Assembly: GCA_011800155.1 (NCBI GenBank)
Contig: CM022369.1
Location: 1,612,001-1,676,000 of the forward strand
Direction of reading: 5' to 3'
Origin: Flammulina velutipes
Lineage: Eukaryota > Basidiomycota > Agaricomycetes > Agaricales > Physalacriaceae
DNA length: 64,000 nt
Position 1 is the stretch's first letter. Each line of letters begins with the position of its first letter. The position numbers were made by a program, and so were the translations under genes. Below the pieces are notes generated by a model that was given only the letters and a program-made list of their open reading frames with translations, was not told the origin of the DNA and ran no database searches. Shown in pieces: positions 48,972-59,600 of this stretch.

Positions 48972-50200
48972 CTACGGCGCAGCGGCAACAGCTACGTCGT
49001 GCAGCTCCTTCACTGCCCGCTCGCGCACCATATTCCAGATCAAGTTGCGCTGAGCAAGGACCTCTCCCAATCCCTCTCGAATCTCTTGCAGTCGTTCCAC
49101 ATACTCCCTTCCGTCGTCCTGGATATCTAGTAGGACACCAACCGCTTTCTCCATGTTGTCCGATTGCGTTTCCGGGGAAGTAAAGTGAGACGGTTCATGA
49201 ACGGGGACATCGTTAGACGAGGAAGGAATCATAAATAGCCGGTGTATGGCTGGTGTCAAATCGGGTGCCCGTGCGATTCGTTTAGCTCGGTCATCCATCT
49301 CTTCGTCGTCCTTCTCAGCATCCTTCTCATTGTCCTCGCGTGTTGTAGCTACCTCAGAAGGTAACTTTTCCGCGTCATCGCTGATAACCTGCCACAGTCG
49401 TCCTAATGCTCTCTTCATATGCGATTCACCTTCAATCAAACTGTTGGTTGAGTTCTCCAATTCCTCCAACAGTGTTGATCGGAATGTGTGCGTAACAGCT
49501 TTGTCCATGACGAACGACGAATAACTGAGATGTTGTGTTCGTGGCGCGGGGTATGGTGAGATGAGTGGAGGTGACGGTGAACGTGTTAAATGAGGGAGCG
49601 TCGGTGGCGACGGTGACCTGGGTTTCGGCAGGAGGAGCTTTATGCGTTTCCGGGAGCGTTCTTCCATCTTCCCAAGGGTTAGCAAGAGTACTAATAGAGT
49701 TCGTATACAACGCACCTCCCAGTCTTCCAGCCGTGGGCCCCAAGCGCTCAGTTTACCCCGTCGGATCCAACGAGCGTCCTTTACATGTTTCTTGCCCCAA
49801 TTCCCGAGCACTCTTCCTGTTGGCAGAGGTTCCGCGTCTGAATCGTATCCGTATGCAGGAAAGTACCACGCATTGTGATCGCTCAGTGGTAGAAGATTGT
49901 GATTGTTGCTGCCGTTGCTGAACATACGGCGTTTAATACGTTGGGTCCATTTTGCCTTGTTTGAGTGACTTACGTGGGTTCTTCTGAAGGTCCTGGGCGA
50001 GGTCTCTTTTGGGCATTTGTATTTACTGCCTCTAGGTGATTGGTTGGACGTTGTGGCAAAGGAGCGCCCTCAGACGCCATTGGTGGCAAAGTTGAAAGGG
50101 AGAGAGAATTTTGCCGGTCCATTCCCGTCCGGCACTTGTTCTTGTTTGCTCGCCGTCTATTTTCGGCACAACCGTCGTTGATGCTATCCGCACTACTCAT
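48972..50200 (-). CDS. RXT2-like protein, candidate Rpd3L subunit
   Basis: About 375 residues. ATG 50200 gives MSSADSINDGCAENRRRANK. Introns fall after EEP (near 49922-49977) and after LEDWE; the second is 48 nt, in frame and without a stop, so an unspliced form would also be open. The N-terminal core reads WYFPAYGYDSDAEPLPTGRV, LGNWGKKHVKDARWIRRGKL and ERSRKRIKLLLP, which resembles the RXT2 N-terminal domain, where GNRG-KL precedes an aromatic and Arg pair. The C-terminal coiled part (REYVERLQEIREGLGEVLAQ, RNLIWNMVRERAVKELHD) also suits RXT2. The assignment is from memory of the family and is moderate. Tandem with BLM10 upstream of its start. Confidence 0.45.
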
Positions 50201-50360
50201 CCGCGCCGGTCATTGAGCTTTTTCGTTCCTTTGAAGGGTACCGCACGTCAAGAAGAAGAATATTTACTATTATTACGCTGAACTAAGGTAAGAACTAAAT
50301 CTATCCATCTATACACCGTGACGGCCACTGCCAACGGTAGACCGTATTTACACTCAGCCA

Positions 50361-51847
50361 TCATGTAAAATATTCAGCATACGTTAGAGGCGGGAGGTCA
50401 CAGGGCCATTCGCCGGCATTTATGCGACTATCGAAGACATTTTCGCAGCATCGAAAGAGATCGATGGCCGCGCGCGCTGACTCGACCTAGATTCTGTCAG
50501 CATCCTGTCGAGGCTGGCGAAAAAACAACTAACCGAGTCCTCGTATTGCATGCCCAAACTACGCCCCATGACTTCTTGAATCAGAGTCGGCAAATCAACA
50601 ATATATTGACGACGGAGTCCTTCCCGCAGCGGAAGAAACAGCGCAAGGTCTCTCGTGTCACTTGCTGGATGTGAAAGACCGAGAACCTGAAATATTATAA
50701 TTAACAGAACTGGAACGTTAATGTATCACTTTACCGATAAGAATTTCCAAAGGCAATGCCCAACGAGTATCTTGGTTCGAATGATTGATGCCACCCGTCT
50801 CTGGGTGTCTTGAAAAGTGGGTGCTTGGGGTAATCGAATGGTCAGCCCAACCTGCCAGATGCGAGATATCCTACCGTTAGTAAATGTTGACGATGTGTAT
50901 CCCGTCTCTTCGGTTCTATAATCCTCCACTGGATGTCTGAATGTATGAGTAGAGCTACAATTAGTGGCTGAAGGGCCTGATGGCGCGTACTCACGTTGGA
51001 CCGACGAGCGTATCTAATAATATTCGACCGCGATAATCTGCTATGGATACACGCCTGCTCAATTGTTAGGCCATTTTTCGAAATTGTTGGGAGCGTTACT
51101 GACGCCAGCATGGGTATGCGTTGATCTCGACCTTGTGAACGCAACGTCCCGATGTAGACAAGAACCTGGGATACAGAGACGTATCTATGGAAAGATTTCC
51201 ACGGATAAGAGGACACAAAGCGATGGCATTGACTTACTTTTCAGCAGCAAAGTATCGACGAGCCTGAGGACTTGAAGGATCCGGGTGAACGCTATGAGCA
51301 GCGCCATGGGCAGTACTCCTTCTGGAGAGAGAAGCACCATTCCGTGGAAGCGAAGACCTTGAATATACCAAGGCAATGTTTAGTGGATCTAGGAAGGAGA
51401 CAAGACGATGGTCTTACATTGGCGTGAAATTCTATGTTAAGATGATCATTGCCAGCAGCTAAAGCGTCTGACCTAATACCTCACGACCGCTCGAGTGGGA
51501 TAAGTATATCAAACAAGATTTGTGCCAGCTTGGGAATTGGAGTAAGAAGAAAAGAATCTGCCAGTCGAGGCGTTTGACGTGAGACCAAATGGCAAACGCG
51601 TAAAAAGGATCGCGATTTCAAGAACGGTCGCGTACGACTTAGTGGGATATATTCAGGGACCCGCGATAGGATGAACGCCGGTAGAGCACAGACGGCCGAC
51701 GATGGCCACGCATAGTCGGCTATTTGCTCTCGTCCATCGTGTAATGACTGATCATTTCTGAAGGGCAGAGTCAGTCGCGTATCGATTCAGTTACCCAAAG
51801 GACCGCACTACGCACCTCTTTGGTATTGCAGGCACAAGAAGCACCAT
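50361..51847 (-). CDS. REXO4-like exonuclease-fold protein lacking the DEDDh catalytic residues (pseudo-exonuclease)
   Basis: The last six introns are clear (51185-51237, 51055-51103, 50937-50994, 50824-50874, 50687-50734, 50487-50533) and give one continuous frame that aligns with Rex4/REXO4. The series is RYFAAEKYVSVSQVLVYIG, then MLARVSIADYRGRILLDTLV, GPTHPVEDYRTEETGY, APTFQDTQRRVASIIRTKIL, VGHCLWKFLSVLGLSHPASD, TRDLALFLPLREGLR and MQYEDSVESARAAIDLF. In active enzymes motif I is DCEMVG, motif II GHALHNDLK and motif III H-C/D-S-x-x-DA. Here they read SQVLVY, GHCLWKFLS and YEDSVESA, so all metal and base residues are gone. The stop is 50361-50363. The 5' part (51.4-51.85 kb) is unresolved: exon-like sequence occurs in different frames and my start at 51847 is provisional. 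Confidence 0.72.
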
Positions 51848-52149
51848 CTCATTTGCCTTTGATCGAGAGAAGAGCCACGTCTAACTCGGCTCAATAATTC
51901 TCGGTCAGATACACTCAACAGCTTGTAGACCGTGGACCAACGTCAACCCAAAATGTAGATTTGCAGCGCTTCGAAGACGGAGGACGGAATTGGCGGCAAA
52001 AATGCTGGAGGTAGTAGTAGTAGGAGAACACATACATTTACAGTTCGTAGTTTAATATTCTTTCATCTATATAAACCTGCTAAATAGCTTGTTGGTCATC
52101 CTAGAGATGGGTATTATTGCAAATGACGCTTACACATTTGGCCACTCAA
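51848..52149. other. Intergenic region between the REXO4-like gene and BIO2
   Basis: About 300 bp; both flanking genes read from the minus strand, but it holds the 5' side of the pseudo-exonuclease and the 3' end of BIO2. Nothing else is recognisable. Confidence 0.35.
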
Positions 52150-53698
52150 TCACATTGAAGCAGACGCAGCGACTTCCTGGGGAACCTTCGATGGTGCGTC
52201 CTCGAGGGTAAGTCTAGCACCTTCCTTCTTTGCAACATTGACTTGTTCAAAGCTTCGCATGCCCTCTAGGCCCCAACGGGACATCATGGCTTTATCCTAT
52301 ACACATGAATAGCAGTTAGAATTGTTAATCAAGAGTGAACGCTAACGAACCTCGTCCCAAGGCGAACCTGTGAAGAAGTCAATTTACCTGTTGAAGTAGA
52401 AGGCGCAAGAACTCACAAGGTGTCGTCAGCATCTGCTCTCCAGTGAACACCGCGTTAGCTCCAGCCATGAAACACATGGCCTGCTCGGACTCAGATAACG
52501 TGTTCCTACCTGCCGCCAGTCGGATGATGGTTCCAGGCAGCACGATTCGGGCAGTCGCAACAGTCCGGACGAGTGTATGATGCGAGACGGGCTGAATGGA
52601 TGACTATGAGTGGGACGGGACGCGTGTTGTAGCTTGGATTAATTGACCTCGTTGCCTTCCAGAGGTGTGCCAGCAATAGGCACAAGGGCGTTGATGGGGA
52701 ACGATTCTGGATGTTCTGGCATACTGAGAAGGACGATTAGAGCTGTTGACAATAGAGATAAACATGAGGCCTACTGTGAAACTTCCCAGATTAACCCGAC
52801 GCGATCTTTAGCCTCTTCACCCAGCCCTAAGATCCCACCGGAGCACACACTTATACCAGCCTGACGGACAGCTTCGATGGTATCGAGACGGTCATCGTAA
52901 GAACGCGAAGTGATGACCTTGATAAAAGTCAATTAAAGATTTCGTGGGGAAGAACCACGGTCACCTCAGGATAGAATTCGCGTGAGGTATCTAAGTTGTG
53001 ATTGTACGCGGTAAGGCCACTAAACAGATGGCAAAGGATATCAGGATGGAGACCGAACTAACAAGCGGAGACTCACGCTTCCTTCAATTGTTTGGCCTGC
53101 TCTGGGTTCAACATCCCAAGAGTAGTGCACACTTCCATACCCATGCCGCGGACCTCTCGGACCATCTCTAGGATTCTTTGGAATCCACGTTTACGTCCAG
53201 CAAGATCTCTCCAGGCAGCGCCCATACAGAACCGAGTACTTCCGTTCGCCTTGGCCTTGCGAGCTGCCTCCAAAACGGGCTCTACCTCTAGAAGAGGAGA
53301 AGCTTTCGTAGGCGTTGAATAGCGCGAAGACTGAGAACAGTAGGAACCTATTTGACGTTGGCGGACATGCGAGTGGATAAAGAGAGAAACTCACAGTTTT
53401 CGGAGCATCCACCAGCTGCATCAATCAGGTCAATAACAATCATGGAGATAAAGTGGTGATACGCACTCTTGATGTTCATCAGCGTACAGAGCTGAATTTT
53501 GCTAGGATCGTGGTTTTGTCTGTGTACCGAGGCCGACCGGAAGACGAGGTCTAGCAGAGGCGAGTCATAGATGTCCTGGATCTCTTTCTTCGTCCAATTA
53601 TGTCGCGTTGCTGAAGCAGATGCCGTGTACGACGATGGTACGTGGGTAGCAAGTGTCCGAGTGAAGATAAGAGAACGCGAGACCGCTGGACGAAACAT
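52150..53698 (-). CDS. BIO2: Biotin synthase
   Basis: Mitochondrial radical-SAM enzyme that inserts sulfur into dethiobiotin. ATG 53698 gives a presequence rich in Ser, Arg and Ala ([20 protein letters not shown]). The conserved start [18 protein letters not shown] continues over two introns to [16 protein letters not shown], forming the CxxxCxxC cluster site for [4Fe-4S]/SAM. Then come [83 protein letters not shown] and [20 protein letters not shown]. The stop is at 52150-52152. The second cluster ligands and Arg (in AAGRNT) are present. At least six introns. Confidence 0.96.
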
Positions 53699-54237
53699 TA
53701 TAGGCTATCTGGGGTCGGTATGGACGCCAGATGGTCGTAGGAGCAAGGTTACGCACTGACAGAATTCTCTAAAGAGTTGGGGATCAAATTTCGGAGATCT
53801 AATGTGGACAGATGTGGACCGGGATCTAAAGCCGCAGAACATCGGTCCGCTTGAGCCGCAAACTCATCAATCTTGCCATCACTGATCTATTATAATGTGG
53901 CGAATTGCTGGTGGGCTATTGGATAGCATTTCTTGGGCCTATGAGTCTGAACAGGAATGCTGACGGAAGGCTTACAGATATGTTACAAATTACACTATCT
54001 TGAAAATACCGTTCTGAAATAAGAAATACAATGGTATGGGTCGGATAACTATCGCGTGGCGCGAGATGATTCTAGGAAAAGAGCATGGGGCTAGCGTATA
54101 TTAGCTACTGGTTCTATGTGCGTGAGTTGACTGATCCCTGGGACGTAAAATATACTCACTGCAGTATGGTTGTGACATTTATAAGAGCCCTTAAATCCAC
54201 TGACTTGGATTCAGCGGACTTGGACGTAGTCGACAGC
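53699..54237. other. Intergenic region upstream of BIO2
   Basis: 540 bp with no recognisable gene. It should include the BIO2 promoter. Confidence 0.4.
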
Positions 54238-54504
54238 CTACATGACACATGAGACCTTTAACAATATAGCACTATTCTTTGGCTTACCATGTTCCCTTGC
54301 AGTGCTTTTGGGAGTCATATGAAGTTTGGACATTCCGGCTATAATGTCGTCCTCTTGGGAGTGCTCACGCGCCCTGATAGCTTGACGTCTCTCGGAGTAT
54401 TGAAAATTGAGGGTCTTCTTTATGCTGTTGAACTGGCGCCGAGTGTGATCTGCTAAATCGCGAGAATATTTTTGTTTTCGTTGTTCGACGGTGGGAGATG
54501 TCAT
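54238..54504 (-). CDS. Small hypothetical protein
   Basis: 88-codon frame with a true ATG (MTSPTVEQRKQKYSRDLADH). The sequence is strongly charged, predicted mainly helical (RQFNSIKKTLNFQYSERRQA, IRAREHSQEDDIIAGMSKLH), which is more protein-like than the surrounding noise. A GTAAGC near the 3' end could begin an intron, so the last 15 codons may be wrong. No family recognised. It may be a remnant or a lineage-specific gene. Confidence 0.35.
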   Translation of the reverse strand: MTSPTVEQRKQKYSRDLADHTRRQFNSIKKTLNFQYSERRQAIRAREHSQEDDIIAGMSKLHMTPKSTAREHGKPKNSAILLKVSCVM

Positions 54505-55077
54505 TGTAGTAGCGAAGAGGTTGTGAGAGGGAGGGCAGTATGGGTAGATGAAGTATGACTTGTGAAGTGAGCTCGTTTAAGTATGGGCATCCGGTGCATC
54601 CGAACGTGCTCCAATGTGTATCATCATGACGCCGCCACACTGAGGTTGCGTCAGACTCGGAGCTACGGACTACGCGCTCCACACACTCAAAATTTCTCTA
54701 CCTACAGCATTTATATCAGACGTCAGTGAATCTCACCTTCGGATACAGGAGCTGAGGGTTTCATGTTCCATACATAATAAACCTTTCTTCCAGCAGAACG
54801 ACGATTAATGGTGGTAAGATTAGATGTGATATACACTAAGGTAAACCCCAACGGCTTGCTAGATGCTACATGAAGAAAACAGAGATATTACAGAGGATGG
54901 ATGAGTAGACACTAGTAATGTAAGAATGTTGCAAGATACTGTCCTCGTAAATTGGCGTGTTAAAGGTGAGCAGCGAGCTCTTTTCGTAAAATATCCGTTC
55001 GAATCAAAAGAGTGTGTGCAAGTTGGCACCATAGGCCAAACTCGTCGTAAATCATCACGATGCGGAGTATCCAGCTC
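54505..55077. other. Intergenic region
   Basis: 570 bp between the small hypothetical gene and the stop of the BTG/Tob gene. Short frames only; nothing recognised. Confidence 0.4.
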
Positions 55078-55982
55078 CTAGGCCGAAACGCGAACACAGC
55101 GCCAGTTTCCGGTGGGAGCCTTTGGATGCTTCGCCTTGGAGGCAGCAGCCCCACCTAGCATAACACCCCCGGTAAGGACGGTGGTCTTGCCACCGTCATA
55201 CGGGGTGACCTCGGTCTTGGTCGTGTCCACAAAGACCTTGGTCTTCTCGCGTCTCGAGTAGGATGTCGAAGTCGAAGATGATGACGTGGAGGAATCAGAA
55301 TCGCTGAATACGGAGCTGTAGTTCGATGACCGCGAGCTGCTACGCGAGTGGCTCGATACAGAAGACAACGTTGAAAAAGGCGAGGATACCCTAGGGATAG
55401 GGAATCTCTCCATCATTGGGGTTTTCCATGTGGGCGCATTCATCTCATCGGCGATGAGCTCAAATATAGCCGCATCAGCGTCGTCGTCCTGGAGAAGCTG
55501 TTGAGCTACCGTGGTGTGGGTCTAAGAGCATGTCAAAATTATGGTGTAGAATAATATAATGGGCGACTTACTGAGACGCGGATGTGTGGAATGGGAGCCA
55601 TTACGTCTTGGGGTTCTGCAGTCCAGATATTCATCATATCATTGCCGATGCGAATGTAGACACAGCCGGGGTCAACCAAAAGATCGAATTCATGAATGCC
55701 AAGCAGTTTGATCCAATCAAACCACTGGACACCCGCCGCGAGGCATGCTGAGTAGACTACGCGAGGAGGTAGGCAGTCTTGCGAGAACGATATACACCGA
55801 CGGCCTGAACCATTCAGAGGGGCATGAGGCGTCCAAGAAGGGGCATAGTGAGCGGTCAAGTTGGCCTCCAGAACAAGCTGGAGTTTACCAATGATAGCAG
55901 CGGGGTATGCCTGCATGAGGGGGCGAGTGAGGAAAGACACCGTCTGGGCGACAGCAGTGGACACGGAGGTAGAAATAGCCAT
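55078..55982 (-). CDS. BTG/Tob anti-proliferative domain protein
   Basis: 284 residues from two exons (55982-55572 and 55521-55078; intron 55522-55571). The N-terminal 147 residues match the BTG/Tob (APRO) domain: after a helical start (TVSFLTRPLMQAYPAAIIGK) come LQLVLEANLTAHYAPSWTPH, APLNGSGRRCISFSQDCLPP, VVYSACLAAGVQWFDWIKLL and HEFDLLVDPGCVYIRIG. BTG/Tob proteins bind the Caf1 deadenylase of CCR4-NOT; in fungi this role is inferred. The C-terminal half is Ser-rich (SSSRSSNYSSVFSDSDSS) with a basic end, probably disordered and phosphorylated. The box A pattern GSGRRCI and the box B VDPG.V..RIG are both kept. Start at 55982 is the first ATG. Confidence 0.85.
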
Positions 55983-56302
55983 TGAGTGAAATGAGATGCT
56001 TGAGTTGTAGAGCAGTGAGAGATGGGAGGTGTATGCAAAGATTATCGACCGGCGATAAAGATGTGTTTAGGAAAATATGCGAAAGATCAAAAGGAGAGAT
56101 GGGGCGTAAGGGATGAGAAGCGTTGACGAAAAGCGTGTAGGTTCTAATGGGAACCGCGTCAATTTTGGGCCAAGGAGGGAGAGAAGGTAAGCTTGCCTAA
56201 GCGGAAGCCGAAGGGCAGTCTGGAGGACAAGAGCGTTAGGGGGATGAGAATCAAAAGATAACAGATTGCTTACCTTGAGTCGTATAGAGAAGGAAACGGA
56301 AC

Positions 56303-56765
56303 CTAGAGAATGGTGGCCCCCATTGTCTGGTCTTTATACGGCGCGGAAGCATTACCCTTGCCAGGACAATGCAAGAGGGCTGTTGTCCAAATAAACAACG
56401 TACAAATGGACGGAGATTCAAGCGAACAAAAAGGCTCCCCGATTGGGCATTCCTCGACCACGTGGGGAACAAAAAAGCTATTGTCCTCCTTCCCTTCTAG
56501 GCAGGCCTTGTCCTCGAAATACTCGTTGCACGGCTGTACATCACCCAGGTCATTGTATTTCTTTAGGCATTCCCTCCGACATCAGATTCCAGTAGCATCG
56601 CGACCTGAAACCTCCCACTAAGTCCATGTCCTCGACGGGAATATACTCATGCCTTCCAGCGAGACCCGCCGACGCATTGTTTTCAATTAAGACTTCCCTG
56701 ATACCAATCCATTGGTCATTATTGTTGTCCTGTCGAGTCCTGAAACATGGAAGCCATTCGTTCAA
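56303..56765 (-). CDS. Possible Cys-rich unknown gene, splicing unresolved
   Basis: Two adjacent minus-strand frames look coding: the first from ATG 56765 (MNEWLPCFRTRQDNNNDQWI) runs 71 codons; the second, in another frame at about 56600-56303, reads ECLKKYNDLGDVQPCNEYFE, DKACLEGKEDNSFFVPHVVE, ECPIGEPFCSLESPSIC. The second part has regularly spaced cysteines. I could not find a canonical splice that joins them, so either there is a short exon I missed or the locus is broken. No family recognised. Confidence 0.25.
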
Positions 56766-57048
56766 GTCCCAGTGTCAGTTCAGATGATAGTGTCAGTGCT
56801 TGGGATTACAAGCGACTTCGAGTCTGAATAATTGAACATGCAGTGGTCACGCCATAGCTTACTATCATAATGAATGACAGGATGATCATGCAAAAGTCAG
56901 ATGTGGCGCACGGAGCCGAACAGCGGCAGTCAAAATTGAAACTCCGAAACCTTGTAAACACCAAGTACACAGAAAGTAAACGCCAGATCACCCAACAGCC
57001 GCGAGCGCCTCAAAAAAAGCGAGACTCTGTTCCTCAAGTACATCCAAC
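56766..57048. promoter_or_regulatory. Upstream region of RPS27
   Basis: 283 bp to the RPS27 ATG. A longer plus-strand frame begins at 56870 and runs into RPS27 out of order through its first intron; it is not the real start, because splicing ATG 57049 to the next exon restores the exact eS27 sequence. Confidence 0.5.
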
Positions 57049-57456
57049 ATGGTACGCTCCTAGTCGTGTATGCAACGACGACAGAGTACTGATATTGGAT
57101 CGCCAGACTCTCGCCATCGACCTCCTCAACCCATCGCTCGAACACGAGAAAAAGCAGCACAAGCTCAAGCGCCTGGTGCAGTCTCCAAACTCCTACTTCA
57201 TGGATGTCAAGTGCCCTGGTACTGAAACAATTGTCCACTGTCGCAAACAGCATTCTTATACCTTGTTTTAGGATGCTTCGCCATTACTACCGTCTTCTCG
57301 CATGCACAGACCGTTGTCATCTGTGGCTCCTGCGCTAGCATTCTATGTCAACCAACTGGCGGTCGGGCTCGTTTGACTGAAGGTACGTTCTTATCAGAAT
57401 CATCGTAGTCCAGAATCTCATCCGCGATAGGCTGCTCTTTCCGCAAAAAGAACTAG
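57049..57456 (+). CDS. RPS27: 40S ribosomal protein eS27
   Basis: Small-subunit zinc-finger protein of about 83 residues. The first coding exon is just ATG (57049-57051), followed by intron 57052-57106. The next exon gives [38 protein letters not shown], then an intron, [37 protein letters not shown], another intron and CSFRKKN. CPGC and CGSC are the four zinc ligands. The sequence is nearly invariant across eukaryotes, so the model is secure. Ends at TAG 57454-57456. The ATG-only coding exon is a known habit of ribosomal protein genes. Confidence 0.95.
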
Positions 57457-59600
57457 CACCTGCGTCTCATCTTTTTGCATTACGCATCTGTCATAATTCT
57501 AGCAATGGCATGACATGTTACATCTGGCTGCAACTCCGTCGTCTTCGTCATGTACACTGGTCCCATGTAATCCTTCATCACGCCTACGACTGGTGGCTCT
57601 TGAGAATGTTATTTCGCATCGACGTCCTCTTGTGCGGTGTACTCAATCATCTGGTAAAATGTGCATTCACAAGCCTCTGAGCTGGTATAACAATCTAGGT
57701 AAGTGATACACTGGGCATATCTTGCTTCAACCTTCAAGATACATTAAGTTAGATGTCGAAGATACCTTACCGCTTCTCTCTTGCCGCATTTCGAATAATC
57801 TAGCAAATATTTGAGACGACGAATGTAACCGTCCAACTTGATTCTTCCGCCCACTGTCAGCCGTCTTTTCTTGCCATTGACTGTCCAGTCTGTATCTTTG
57901 GATTGCTCTAATAGACAAACCTGCGGTCCGGGTTTCGGAGTATCGCATTTGTCTACGGTCGACATGATCATCTCTTAGTAGGTATGCATGTAGGGCAGCT
58001 TCCGTTGTTCTATGGGCTCGGAGAATTTAGTGACTGGCACATACTATGTCCGCATGGGGGATACGCGCTGAACTTTGGATCAGGGATGACAACAATAGTG
58101 AGTGGGCTAACAAGAGTTCGTCTCAGCTGCCTGGACATTCACGATGTAGGTCACACATTGGACAGGTCAACTGATATTCGATGTCTGTCGTTCTAAGGCC
58201 TCCGGATGGAACGACACCCTTGCGATTTTCTCCAGTGGTGAAAGGCCTTGTATACTGAAAGATCAGTCCTTGACAATAATAGTCTTTGGGCTTTGCGTCT
58301 TTGCGTCTTTCACCCCTTTGGTCTTCTTCCAGTACCGGACCATGGTTGAAAGTATCAGAGTGACTCCCCAGGGAGGTGAGCAGCTTCCGATCGAGATGAT
58401 AACAACCCAAGGCCAGCGGTCCAGCGCGTACTAGTTTGCAGATCTTCGCCATGGGCTCAGTTACAATAACACACTAAACGTTACCTTTCAAGGACTCGTT
58501 TGATTCCCCTATCTCTGTGTCAACGGTATCCCAAACTCACGCGCTGGAAATTACCGAGGACTTCTGAAGGAGGGTATAGGCTACAAAAGGTCGTTATGAC
58601 CAAGTTGCTTCGGTATCTTGAGAAGTTTGCAAAGTTATCGATGGAAGGGTTTACTACTATCTGGGACACTCTCTGGGTTTCTCGGCTCTCTCTAATGCAT
58701 TCATTCAGGACGTCTCATTTTATCTTGTGATTCTACCTCATTCTTCACGTCAAGCACAATAATTTCGAGTGTTCGTACCGTAAGGTGCTTGACTCCGGTA
58801 CTACACGACAAGGTCTTGAGAAGGACCACTTTCGCTTTGCGCATAATCTAGATCATATTCTTTGTAGCTTCACATCTAACAGCTTGTCGAGCGTTGTAGA
58901 GACAAACGGCAAGGCGCAAAGAGGAAGAGCAAATCAAAGCAAAAGGTCAAGAGTGTGCTGTACCTATAGATTCCCAAGAGATCTACAGCATCTTCCGGCA
59001 GTACTAGCTCATAAATAAGATCCATGGCAGTTGATTGCTGGATTTTGTCGACGACCTGACGAACTTAAGACGCGCGCAATTTCACGTGGTAGGCACGCCA
59101 TTTTGCTTCCGATTCCGAGCCCTCCTCGGACCGTGGCTCCCGATTCACGCCACATAGTGCCACTGCCGACTTGTGCCCGTGTTGGACGATTGACTGGATT
59201 ATTCATACATCAGAATGTAACCCATGGCTGCTGGCTTACCCGCTGAAACTGAAGACCGCCAAGATGCCACGTCAAACGGAGTGCCTAGAAGCTGTATTTT
59301 TGGTGAGTCCTAAGCGTTCTAAGAATACCAAGTACCACCCCCTGAAGGTCCCAAGGCGGCTTGTGCCAAAGATAAAAATGCCAAGAGTTGATGCCAAGAG
59401 TACATAAAAATAGACCACCAGTTGCGCCGCCACAAGCGAATGGAATGGTGTATGTAGAGATAGGTGAATTGCGTATGAATAGAGACAAGCCAGCGTGACG
59501 CATTGGGGCTGCGGTATATACAGTATGCTTATACAGTACAAATAAATAACATCCATAAATAGCCAAAGGAAGGAAACAGCCAAGCACACCGAAGAAAACA
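57457..59600. other. 2.1-kb gene-poor region with fragmentary coding sequence
   Basis: Between RPS27 and the next minus-strand gene. It contains the RING-like fragment (separate entry). A minus-strand frame at 57744-57971 (MIMSTVDKCDTPKPGPQVCL) could continue by an intron to a short Cys-rich exon near 57610-57695, but I cannot confirm it. Plus-strand frames at 58500-59400 are unsupported. The 3' ends of neighbours and degraded genes are the best explanation. Confidence 0.4.
57968..58452 (-). pseudogene. RING-finger-like fragment, splicing unresolved, possibly broken
   Basis: ATG 58452 gives MAKICKLVRAGPLALGCYHL. Near its end is LTCPMCDLHRE, and skipping a 63-65 nt stretch starting at GTCCAG links it to FSAYPPCGHSMC, together giving CPMC-x11-CGHSMC, the first half of a C3HC4 RING (E3 ubiquitin ligase type). 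Further on, NNGSCPTCIPTKR supplies the last CxxC, but a TAG stops the frame between the two and only a 25-nt intron could remove it. The middle CxxC ligands are also missing. Either the true introns differ from mine or the gene is degenerate. Confidence 0.3.

Noticed and set aside
56870..57271. 133-codon frame taken as a gene starting 180 bp before RPS27
   Set aside because: It reads through the RPS27 5' UTR and first intron; ATG 57049 plus splicing gives the exact conserved eS27 start.
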